64,000 bases of DNA, taken from Otis tarda (taxonomy: Eukaryota > Chordata > Aves > Otidiformes > Otididae). The stretch is from assembly GCA_026413225.1 (NCBI GenBank), contig CM048552.1, forward strand, positions 144,907,053 through 144,971,052. Reading direction: 5' to 3'. How positions within the stretch are numbered: the first letter of the stretch is position 1; the number at the start of each line of letters is the position of its first letter. Made by a program: the position numbers and the translations under genes. Under the pieces are notes generated by a model, which worked only from the letters and a program-made list of their open reading frames with translations, had not been told where the DNA came from and did not search any database. Positions 28,032 through 39,480 of the stretch are shown piece after piece.

Positions 28032-28920
28032 TCTTCCTTTTTCCTCTTGCTCTCAAGAAAAAGTTAAAAAATAAAAAAATAGCAAACTAGCATGACCTTT
28101 AAAACTAGAGAGGTTTCGTGGCTGTATCTATATGCACATCGGTGTTTCAGGTAGGTAAGTCTTTGAATTGACAAAGAAATTACACTCCAAAATTAAAGGT
28201 TCATCTTAACAAAGCAGAAATTGTCTATGTAACAGACGGCGCTATGGCTAGAATGGAGATAGTGCAGAAATTAAAAGAAATTACAGTGTCCTTTCCCAGT
28301 AAAGCAGTTGGGCCTGTGTTTTTCCACAACATGTCCTTGTAATTCTAAGTTTAGTGATCAATAGTGGAAATTCCTTTCCGTTATAGATTTTTGGCTCCTT
28401 CTTCCAAATATCACATGCAGCACTATACAAAGTTTGTCCCCAGTTGGAAAGGGGAAGGTCTCTGAGGGTGCATCAGAGGGGAGTGCTTGCTGGAAGACAT
28501 TCAGGAGCCGTACCAAGCAAGTGTCCTGTGCCCAAGCCTGTTCTCAGTTTCCCCCTCACTCTGAAATCCTTTTCACCTGGTACAGACAGAGGCCCCATCC
28601 CCTTCATGGGGTTAGATGGATGGCTTGAAGCATGGAGGGAGGGAAAGCAGTGTGTGTGAAGCCCCTGCTTACCCAGGTCTAACATCTACATGTTGTCCTC
28701 TGGGCCTTAAAAGGGTGTCTTGGGAACTTACACCTCGTTCTGAGTCTGTGGGAAGTGGCCTCCTGGCAGTCTGCATCGCCTTTTCCCAGTGTAACTTGAG
28801 AGTACCTGAGGACCTTCCAAAGGCTCTGTACTGCTACAAATCAAACAGATCTTATCGGAGGCACACCAGTTTGTGCAAATTTTTTATATATGTCCTGTTA
28901 AAGTCTTTTTTTTTTTCCAG
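28032..28920 (+). other. Intronic stretch before exon 2, partly open in exon 2's frame
   Basis: About 890 bp lie between the CR1 copy and exon 2. From roughly 28430 to 28760 the sequence is more GC-rich than the surroundings. The exon 2 frame stays open upstream from an ATG at 28616 to the acceptor, about 101 codons, with no P4-ATPase similarity. A T-rich tract ending ccag at 28920 marks the normal acceptor. The default reading is intron; the open extension is discussed as a finding. Confidence 0.6.
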
Positions 28921-29125
28921 AAATGAGAAGAAATATATAAGCAGATACTGGAAAGAAGTGAAAGTTGGAGACTTTGTGCAGCTTCGCTGTAATGAAATTA
29001 TACCTGCTGACATATTGCTGCTCTCCTCAAGTGATCCCGATGGGCTGTGCCATATAGAAACAGCTAACCTGGATGGTGAAACTAATTTAAAACAAAGACA
29101 GGTGGTGAGGAGGTTCTTGGAGCTG
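28921..29125 (+). CDS. ATP10A: ATP10A exon 2 (partial gene): actuator-domain exon with DGET motif
   Basis: This is the first coding exon of a P4-ATPase lipid flippase in the window. A poly-pyrimidine tract and ccag end at 28920, and the donor gtaagt follows at 29126. Length is 205 bp. The first base completes an Arg codon split across the upstream intron, and the exon ends on a complete Leu codon (phase 0). The translation begins [19 protein letters not shown] and continues through [19 protein letters not shown] into [15 protein letters not shown] (codons 29072-29083) is the actuator-domain motif whose Glu drives dephosphorylation in P-type ATPases. The family flips phospholipids to the cytosolic leaflet, usually with a CDC50 (TMEM30) subunit; human ATP10A is reported to act on phosphatidylcholine at the plasma membrane. 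The Arg should lie near residue 149 of about 1,500. Calling this exon 2 rests on comparison with human ATP10A from memory. No stop or frameshift is seen. Confidence 0.9.
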
Positions 29126-32100
29126 GTAAGTCACCATTCCTAACTCTCATTTAAGGTAAGAGTTTGTTTCAGGTAAGTAAACTGTTCACCAATCCGTTCC
29201 ACACCAGCTAAATTTACTTGTTCTAGTAGTGCTAATGATTTACTGTTATGGTTGTTATTAAAATACAACCACTTGCCAACAGCTGACCTCATCATAGTAT
29301 CAGAAGTTTTACCATAATTTTTCCCTGAATTTGAATAGGAATTATTTGGGGCAATTATGTGCGGTTGGAAAATGTTGGGGGTTTTTAATGACTTCTATTG
29401 TAGCTTGATTTTTGAAAACACATTTTAACTGCCCAGTGAGTAGATATTTATATATAAACAACTACTTTTCCTGCCTGCAAACCAGATCAGTTTCAATTAG
29501 GAATTTTGCCTAAAACTCTGTGTTGCAGAATATTCCTCCAGAATTTGGAGCATTAAAGCCTGTAAGATTTAAAGGGACAGCATGCATGCATTCTGGAGGT
29601 GTCTGTGCTGAAAAACTGTTTTACTGCTCTCTCACTGTGCTTATCTCTCCCCACCAGCACTATTTTGAAACAAAATAAGATCCAGATCAGTTACTGTCAG
29701 CAGAATTAGAGGAAATTACCTGAAGTTTTACTTGCTTTAGTAATTTTATTCAAATAGATTTGTTTGTATGCCCTCGTCTCCCACTTCTCTTGCTAGCTAA
29801 CCACAGTTTCCTGTATTTTGTCAAGAAAAAAAAAAATATTTTCTAGAACTCAGCTACATCTTTTTTCCTAGTGGCTCTTCTCATTTGAGAGATTTTGCAA
29901 ACAATGGGAGCTGCTACCTTTACCACTGTCATCAAGGGTAACTACAGAAGCCTATAGTTGTAATGAGGTAGATCAGCATTAATGAAGTTGCAATCCAACT
30001 AATAGGATAAAAATCAATGTGCCTTCCAAATAATTCTTTATGGTAGATAGAAGCTTTCTCTGAATAGCTTGTAAAAATGCAGGATGAAGACTTGTTTAAT
30101 CATCAGTGATTTCCACATAGAATTTAGACATGACATGGCAGTTACCGCCACGGCCAGAAGCTTAATCAGCTACAGGCCAAATGTTTCAAAAACTCTGATT
30201 GTTTCAAAGAAGCTAATTGAATTGCTTCTCAAACATCCCATCCTGTTCCCACAGGATTTCTCCCAGAGGGTAGCGCTCCAGGGGGGTACTCAGATGATGC
30301 GTCCCAGTTCTCTTCGAAGTGTAGACTTCCTACGTGACCTCAGGCACTTTATACAGGACAAAATCTATAGATTGCATATAGGCTACTGAATACAGCGAAG
30401 CTTTCGTGTTTGTGGGTACAGTTATAAGTTAAAGGCACGTCCCTACTCTCTCTCAGAGGAAAACCCCGAAAGGCACCAGTTCCTCCACTCATCCACAGCA
30501 GATGATTTGATTTCTGTGATCCAAGACCATCTGACACACAGCAGAAGGTGCTGGTAAACACAGTGAAAGGAATTGGTATGTCCAAGTACAGATCATCACA
30601 AGACTGACTTTCAAGAGCCTTGCTGCCCAGAGGAGTCCCTTATACTACATCAGGATCGCCAGCTTCCTTGTGGCAGAGTCGTGGTTCAGCACTGGAAGTG
30701 TGATTCCTGGAAGCTGGCGGGCTGAGAGTGGACCTGCTGATCCTACAGATTCCCCTACTCCTGGGAGCTGTTACGCCTAGTTGTGTGCGTGCCTGAGCCA
30801 TCAGCTGCAGAATCACTCCTCTGTCTTTAATCACCAAATGCATGCATTAATAAAGCAGGAAAACCAAGTGGGAATACCCCTGCAATCTCATGTTTGGCAT
30901 ACTCGCTGAGGTTTAAATTGCTGACCCAAACCAGGCAACTAAAGACTACAAGTCTGGAGTTTGTACAGTTTGGCAAGACCTGTAACCTTTAGACTGTTGT
31001 GTGGAAGTGAGTGGCAGTGCCATTTCCTCCTCAAGCAGGTTATCAGAGACTGAATTGAGCCCCTTAGGGAAGAAGGCTGAGGAAACAATGCCTACCTAGG
31101 GAAGCAAAGCTAGGTTTACGTGCTAAGCAGCTCAGCACATCAGAGTGTATGTGACATGGCTTGCTCAGCATACTCTGCTTTACTGAGGAAATCAGTTATC
31201 ATATATACTTACAGTCAGCTTTGTAGACACCTAACGCACTTTACATTTCCACCCTATCCTCCTTCCATATCTTAGTTCTCTGTATTATAAGATGATTATG
31301 GAACTTTTCTGTCTCCAGTGTGCTCCAAAATATGTGGATAAATAATTTTTTAAAATACATTTTAGATCACAAGATGCTTAGCTACAATAGCATTGATGTC
31401 CATAATAAATTGTAAGGAGTTAAATAGGGGTCAGTGACAGAAAGCTCATTCATTCCAATGAAAACAGGACTGGGCCCCAAGGTTCAAGTATTAAAAGAAA
31501 GCTTGTAAGAAAACCACCTCTCCTCTCTTAAAATAGCTGAGAAAGCAGGAAATATCCAAGCCTGGGTTCCTGTGTCAACTAAGTTGTAGGCAAAGTGCAC
31601 ACCTGCAAGTACCGAGTCCTCAGCAGCTGCAGCATCACAGAGCCTCTCTGTAACAGCATCTCATAAATTATCCAGCAGAATACTTGCCATCCTCATTAAA
31701 GTCCTGGCCAAAACGTGTCTGAGCACAGTTAATTCATGCCGCAGCATTAGCTTCCTCACCCCATACTAGTGGGGATAGGCTCTTACTGGTTCTTGAAGAT
31801 TTGCCCGGCTGAGGGACATTCAGCAGTGGGACAGAGGGAGCTGCTTGAGAAACGTCAGATGAATAGTAGGCCCACAGCCAAATAGCATGGAATAGCAAGG
31901 TGATGCCCATTTTTGGGGGTGAAGTTTGATTTCTATCTGGGTATGTCATAAGTTGCCACAACTGGAGAGAGCTTTTTGTTAGATCTCATAAAATACTTTG
32001 AAAGACCAAAATTTTTTTGCACCAAATGCTCACCATTCTTTTACTAAACCTCAGAGAAGTTTGTTTCCAAATCTCTTATAGGACCTACATCCCAACCTGT

Positions 32101-35100
32101 TCATGCATTGGACAGGAATGCTTTTACATTTCTATATTACCATTGTGCTCAGCATAACAACTCTCAGTTATGTTTATAGCTATTTGGTCCTGTGTCATTC
32201 TGCAGCCCTGTTTTTCAAGCAGGAAAACAAACAAATAGATTATGTAGTCCTGACCCTCTCTTTCCCACACTGCTAAACTCTTCCCCCATCCCCCTTACAG
32301 GATGACGTGCCTGGTCATGCGGCTTATCACAGGACAAGAAACACAAATTTTTTTGAATTTTCTTCTTAAAATATCAGCTGTCCATAGCAGTCTTTGAATA
32401 ATGTCTCTGTAGCAGTATCTCAAGCATTTAAAAGAAGCTGTTTTACAAAGCTTGGCCTTTCTGTGTTTCTTATATGAACAAACTGATTGCTTCCAAGCAC
32501 GTGCCTGTGAAGCAGGTCGATGAAGGACAGCTATTTCTATACCTGTCACTCTGCTGGGCGTGGGAAAGGAGCAGGGGTGGGGGTAGGAACAGTTGGTTTA
32601 AGCCACTTTTATGCTTTCCTTATTCTGTCCCTACCCTCTGTCCACCCATGCAATTTACAGTCCCGCAGGTCTACATCAAGCTGCTTGTCATAAAGAGCCT
32701 GGTTGCCAATTTGGAGTTGCCGAAGTGGGGTGTGTGCTGGGCAGTCCTTTTGCAACCACAACACTCCACACGCCCTCTCCAGGGGCCAGCAAGCCCAGCG
32801 CTGTTATGTTGTGTACAGCTGTCTGGAAAGGGAGCTGTTCTGTCAGCATGCTCTGAAGGATCTTTGGGTGTTTCTCTTCAGCATTAACAGCCTATAAGGT
32901 CCATAGTCTCAGACAGTAAAAGGTCTTACAGTTTACCCCTTCCAAGGCTTTTTTTTTTCAGAAAAGTACCGTTCTGATCTCTTTTTAGCCTGACACTTGA
33001 AACAGCAATAGGCAATTATAGAAGCTGTTCTGTATCCTTGTCTCCAATACTTTGCAGGCATTATTTTACTCTAAACATATGCTCAGGAGATCCAAGATCA
33101 GCATTTGTGGGCTTGGATTGGACTTCTCCACTTGTGAATTCCAAGAAACTGTTTTCCTTTATAGTGCAAGTGACCAGAAATACTGCTTATTTTAGCACTG
33201 CTTTGATTGTCTGAGTAATTTCTAGTAGACTGGGAACATACTGCTTTTTGGCTTTGTGTGTTTGTTAACAAATGTGATCTGACACAAACCTGTACTTCCT
33301 GTACTCGATTCTACACCCTATCGATACACAAGCTGTGAGAAGAATCATGAGTCGCGAATATATTATTCCTCTGTGGCTTGTATGTCTGAAGATACCAGTT
33401 TAAATGTATACCTTGTTGTTATACACTCAAAATAGTCAGTCAAGAAAAAAGAAAATCACTCTTGAGTAAGTTAAAAAAGAAAAAAGAAAACAGGAGTTTT
33501 TTCAAAGGCCTTGACATTTTTTCCTCAAAGACTTTAAATACTGTGGTCTTGTTATCCAGCTACTACAGCGACAGGATGTGCTAGAAGTGTTTAAAATAGT
33601 CAGAAATGTACTTCTGTATACGCTCTCTTTCAAGCCAAAAGAATAGTGGACTGTCTTCACATTGAAACACAGATCAGATCCATGTGTGCTGCATGACACA
33701 CTGGCAAGTGCAGCCAGGAGAAAGCACTGTGCTAAATCCCACTGTGAGTGATCTAAGGGTGTTAGGAGTGACCAGTAAGCATCTCCTGGAAAAAAACAAT
33801 TGTTTCTTGGTATTCCACCAGTTTCCTTCTAATTTCTAACCCACCCTCGCTGCTGCCGAGTCACAGCAGCCATTTCTGGTGTGCTGGATCTAATAGGAAA
33901 CACAGTAGGCAGGAGGAATCAGTGTGTTTTCTGTGCTACTCTGCAGGCTGCTGTGCCACCACACCCTCCGCAGTTGCTTATGGAATGTTTTCCATCCATC
34001 TGAGACGTTGTGTCAGCCACTCTTCAGAGAGTGGATAAGCAGATACAGCTTGGGCTGCAAAAGCTCAAAACTGCCTTTCAGGTTTGATTTAGGATATTTT
34101 GATAGTATGAATCTAGACTCATGAAAAACATTTACATTTTCTTGCTGCCTTGTAGTACGAAACAAACAAAATACTCCACTGTTTTTACTCAGTATGCCTT
34201 TTAACAAAATCCACAAAGACTCACTGTGGATTCTGGAGCAGCTTATGGTTTATTAACCACTGGCCATGTCCTGGATGTTTATGTGGAAAGCTTCAGTTCG
34301 GCTGAAAGCTAAGCTAAATCTAGCAGCTGCCATACCCTGTGAGAAGGTGCATGTATCTCTCTGAGAACTGATGGGGGTAGGGGATGGATTTTTTCACTCT
34401 ATTTTTCTCCTAACAGTAGACCTTTGTTCAAAACAAGCTTGTACTAGCGTGATTATACAGGTTTAGATAAGTCTTGCAAATGACTTTATGGCTGCTTATT
34501 TACTTTTTCTGAAAAAGCACATCTGAATTTGGTGTGTGCCTGTTTGGGAGGCTTCATTTGCATGCAGACTGCACCAAAATAACTCACCAGTCTGATTTCC
34601 AAACAAGTCAGTATGTGAACCCTTCTGAAATATGTATAAACTCAGAATGTATGTTTATTGCAGGCACATTTGCTCATCTGTACTAGCCTGGAAACTGGGC
34701 TGAATTGACAGATCCAGCTTTCATTCCAACCCTACCTGATCTTGCAGAGTGCTGGGAGCGTACTGAGTGCACTTGGACTTAGAGGAACAGTCCCACAGCT
34801 CCTTGTTCCAAGCATTTAGCCTTTTATACCATCTCGTTCTTTCCTTGTGAGTCCTATGCAGAAACTGGTCCAGAAAAGAAGACAAGACTGCTTTCAAGAA
34901 GGGCTGCACTGTAAGCCAGACTGTTGGTGGCTGCAAGCAGCTCTGTGTATGCGGTACTCTGGGACGGGCAACTCATGCTAATTGCATGAAAAAACTCACA
35001 GGACAGCCATGGTCTCTCAGTGTAGATGTTCCTTTTGCATTCGGTTTTTCTCCCTCAAAAAAAATTTTAAAAAAATAAAGAGGAAAGAAAGCAATTTTCA

Positions 35101-38100
35101 AATTTTGGTTTAGGCTAAACTGAGCTAAGAGTTCTTGTGCAGGTGTCTGCACTGGTTAAACTAGCCCAGTTTGAGAGAACAGATTAAGTTAAACCAGCAC
35201 GACTCCACAACTAGGTGGACTAGTTTTCAACTCATCTGCTAATACGACCTGCTTATCTCAGAGAGTCAGATTGAGTCTTCTAAAGCAACACAAGAGCGGG
35301 CATAGCTATACTCTCCCTGCCGCTCCTTGTCCCACTAATACCGTCAGCCTGTCATCCACCTGAAATTAGTGTGACTAGTACACTATGATAATCAAGTAGA
35401 CGCGAACTAGTCAGCATACTCTGTGTTGTTTAGGCTCTTAAGTATTTTAACAGGGCAGAATCAGGCCACAAGAAGAGTGAACGTCTCTCTAGCATCTTTT
35501 GGGGGTTATCCCTTGTGCCTTTCTTTTCTTTGCAGTATTTTGAGAAGATTCACAAGGCTAGGAAAAGTGGCTCGAAAATTCCAGATATATACATGTTAAA
35601 ACAGCAGATTAGTGCTCCATCCCACATGTGTTGCCAAAATTAGATTTCCCTGAGGGAAAAGAGAGTTTAAAAAAATAACCAAACAAGCAAAAGAAAACAA
35701 TATTTTTCCCTATGCACTACCAGAATATTAAATTAAAAACTCTTTTTTTAGTTTTATAGTTTAGATGAAGATTTTAGTGAAACATGTCTTGTAAGAAGGC
35801 TTGTGTTTGTCAGCGCAAAATGCGAGCATGTCACACCCCGTGAAGTCCAAGGTCATGCCTTGAACGTCGAGTAGGTTACTTTGATGAGACCTGAATCGCT
35901 ATGAAAAGCTCTACATCTGTATTGTTGTATCTTTTTTTAGATAGTACCATATTCAGAGATTACTTGTGTGGAAACTGTGGACATACCTAGTTAAAGAGGA
36001 AGCAACGTCTCTCTTTAACAGAGAAACAAACGTATAGCAGCTGCGTGCAGAATGACCTGGTGCAGAGCGGGACCCGAGTCAGTGCTGTGGCAAACTTTTG
36101 TGCAAGCTAAAAGTACTAAAGGAAGACTGAGAACAATTTTTCACTCTGTCATTTTACCATGGCGTTTAGTCAGCAGTCTCATACTGAGAGGTATGGGGAA
36201 ATAAAAAACTCAAGAATAGTTATTCACTTCCTCCTTGGTCACCTTTGAGCAAGGTTATCGTCTCTTTCTAGTTTCCATTGTGCAGGTGTCTAGGCCTCAA
36301 GTTTGACTGTCGAGAGAGCTTCATTAGAGGAACAAAGAATTTGAATAACTGTAAGATAAAATTTTGGATATCTTAATCTAAGCATTGAGGAGAGAGGTGG
36401 AGGGGAAAGAGTCCAGTTCTTAAGAGTGCTGAGTACTTCACTTTTACCATTGGCATTGGCTGTTTGTTTTTGTGTTTAAATATAGGTTAAAGGGGCTAAA
36501 TTGATGAATGTAAGTTTGAATGTCTTGGCTGTGAAGGACCTCACATCCCTAGGGTAATGCTTCCAGCACCAGTGGAACCGTGGTAAAGCCATGTAAGGAA
36601 ATGTATTATGGCAGTACTTATGCTGCATCTGACCTCTAGAGAGGTGGGACATTTTGTTCTCTGTATTGGTAGTCCAGCATCTCTCCGTTCTGTAGTTTCT
36701 CTGAAAAACCAGTAGAAAACAAGAGCATTTCAGGTCCGTAGAGAAAATAAAATGCTATACTGCTTTCCTGTTATAGAGAAGCAAACATTTACATTTAAAG
36801 TAAGTTAAGAAGACATTGTCTTTTTTTTTTTAATCATGACTTTTCTGATCTCCTAGCCTTATTCAGTTTTACTGAACAAAAGTTAATTTCTGGAACTGTT
36901 TATTCCTTAGCCATACATTGGCCTATCAGCTGGGAACAGGAAATATCTGGAATATCTGTTCTCAGAAATTAGATTTTGCAATATAACACTGAGAACTCCT
37001 GATTTTAGGGCCAGGATTTTTGAGCTGCAAACACATCATGCTACACTTGTCTCTGATACCATAACCCCAATTGGCAATATAGTGGTTAGGAAAGAATGGA
37101 AGGGCCTTCTTTTCCAGAGCAGGAGGGTTCACAATATTAAGCCATGTGTAATCCCAGCAATAATGGTATGGTCTGACTTTCCTGTGGAAGCACTGAGGTG
37201 GAGAAGGGGTCTGCTTTTCTGCCAGAAAAGGCAGAGCAACAGAATGAGGAACTCCTGTATTTCTCTCAGCATCCAGGATGTGAACCTTCATCCCACTTCT
37301 CTTTTCTCCACCTGCTGCCCTCCAGGTCTTTTACACATTTTAGTACTGATAAGGCCACAGAGGCCAGTAGAGATTTGCATTAAAATGTTACTTACATGGG
37401 AAGTGGCTGGCCATGTGTCTCAAAACTGTTATTTCAATAAACTTGTGAAAATTTCCGTTCATTGGTTATACTCAGGTTCATACTTTCAAGCTCTGCTATG
37501 ACTCCATGATGGTCAGACACTTTACATATGTGTATGTGCTTGTGAGAGAGTAAGCAATGACTGTCCTGTAGGTACGTGACTGAAGAAGATACTGTTCACA
37601 CGGAACTATAGTGCTTATACTTCCATTTGGTTTTAAATTAAAAACATCAGTAGTGCATGGAGATTTTTTGACAGCAGGGCTAATACACTAATTCTGCTTT
37701 CTTAATGACACAGCAATGAACTGGTTTACATCAAAGCAGGGAACAGTTAGCCTTTTGGCTTCTAAGACAAAGAGAATTTGATGTTTAACATACAACATGG
37801 TTAGAAAGCATGTATCAATTGTCATGAGCATTTACAATCCTCTACTTATTTTTTCCAAACTTGTTTCATTATAATTTTTTTTTAACTTGGCTTACTTAAA
37901 TACCTGATCCAAAAATATGTTCCAGATGGCTAAGTGTACTCATTCACCTGTCTAGCAATGTGGCCTGTATGGCTGAGATCACAGGGATCTGACTTACAGG
38001 CTGCTGCAGTGTAAGAGGAAGGGATAAAAATTGCTTTGTCCTGCTATTAACTGCATGGAGGTGGGTCATATCAGCTATTGAACAACAAAAAGCAAATTGA

Positions 38101-38312
38101 ATATCTGCTGCTGCTCCACGAGAAGCTGTTTCAGCAGTCTGTGATTAAGGTTACAGAATAGATAACTGATAATGGCATGGAAAAAAAAATACATAAACTA
38201 TTTTATTCAGTGATGTTCTGCATAATGATCTTATTCCTGATATCTGTTCTCATTGGTTGCACTTCCACATCTCACATTTATTGAATGCTTATAATAGTGA
38301 GTATTTACATAA

Positions 38313-39480
38313 GAATCATAGAATCACAGAGTGGTTTGGATTGGAAGGGACCCTTAAAGATCACCTAGTCCAACACCCCTGCTGTGGGCAGGGACATCTT
38401 TCACGAGATCAGGTTGCTCAGAGCCCCATCCAACCTGAGTTTGAACACTTCAGTGACAGGGCATCCACAGCTTCTCTAGGCAACCTGTTCCAGTGTCTTA
38501 CCACTCCCACAGTAAAAAAAAATTAATCCTTATATCCAGTCTAAAGCTGCTCTCTTTCGTTTTAAAACTATTCCCCCATGTCCTGTCACTACAAGCCTTG
38601 GTAAAAAGTCTCTCTCCATCTTTCTTATAAGCCCCCTTTTTATATTGAAAGGCTGCAATAAGGTCTGCCCACAGCCTTCTCTTCTCCAGGCTGAACCACA
38701 ACTCTCTCAACCTTTCTCCACAGGAGAGGTGTTCCAGGCCTTGGATCATTTTGTGTCCCTCATCTGAAACTACTCTAACAAGTCCATGTCTTTTTTGTAC
38801 CAGGGACCCCAGAGCTGGATGCAGTACTCCAGGTGATGTCTCACCAGAGGCGAGTAGAGGGGGAGAATCACCTCCCTCGGCCTGCTGGCCATACTTCTTG
38901 GTATGCAGCCCAGGATATGATTGGCTTTCTGGCTACAAGCACACATTTCCAGTACACATCTGTTTTTTCATCTATCAGTATCCCCGAGTTCTTCTCTGCG
39001 GGGCTGCTTGCAATCCATTCATCCCCCAGTCTGTATTGATACTGGGTATTGCCCCAGCTCAGGTGCAGGACCTTGCACTTGGCCTTGTTGAACTTCAGGA
39101 AGTTCACATGGGTCCACTCCTCAAGCTTGTCAAGGTCCTTCTGGATGGTATCCCTGCCCTCTAGCAAGTCAACTGCACCACTCAGCTTAGTATCATCTGC
39201 AAACTTGCTGAGGGTGCACTTGATTCCACTGTCTCCATCATTGGTGAAGATATTAAATAGTATTGATCCCAGTATGGACCGTCGAGGGACACAGCTCGTT
39301 ATTGGTTTCTACTTGGACATCCAGCCATTAACTGTAACTCTTTGAACACAGCTACCCAGCCAGTTCCTTATTCATCTAAGAGTCCATCCATCAAACCTGT
39401 ATCTCTCCTATTTAGTGGCAAGAATGCTGTGGAAGAATGCATCAAAGGCCTTGCAGAAGTCCAGGTAGATGACATCTGCC
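38313..39480 (-). mobile_element. CR1 LINE, about 1.17 kb antisense fragment including RT catalytic region
   Basis: It begins at GAATCATAGAATCACAGAGT (CR1 3' end) and runs through the ORF2 C-terminus into the reverse-transcriptase domain, fading after GTCCAGGTAGATGACATCTG (39480). It is the longest copy here. On the - strand the RT catalytic motif Phe-Ala-Asp-Asp is still readable at 39192-39203, followed by KFNKAKCKVLHLSWGN in another stretch of the same frame. The frame is broken by shifts and stops (open pieces 38498-38749 and 38868-39167), so it is non-functional. Confidence 0.93.

Larger units (their letters stand above)
1..28920 (+). other. ATP10A: Intron 1 of ATP10A, 3' portion (inferred)
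   Basis: No coding exon is recognisable in these 28.9 kb. Human ATP10A has a first exon encoding about 148 residues (N-terminus, TM1 and TM2) followed by a very long intron. An exon of that size should show as an open frame with P4-ATPase signatures on the + strand, and none is present. I therefore infer that exon 1 lies upstream of base 1. The 3' splice site at 28919-28920 is preceded by an uninterrupted T tract. The intron holds three CR1 fragments, a poly-A run and one short palindrome, each listed separately. An alternative first exon inside this interval cannot be excluded. Confidence 0.7.

Noticed and set aside
27594..28067. 157-codon + strand open frame
   Set aside because: It is the antisense shadow of the CR1 copy at 27268-28031; the real similarity is to CR1 ORF2 on the - strand.
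30370..30860. Possible solo LTR with an AATAAA near 30850
   Set aside because: I could not define TG...CA ends or a convincing target-site duplication, so it is reported only as a CpG-enriched block.
38751..39345. Overlapping + strand open frames of 98-137 codons
   Set aside because: They lie wholly on the reverse of the CR1 copy at 38313-39480.
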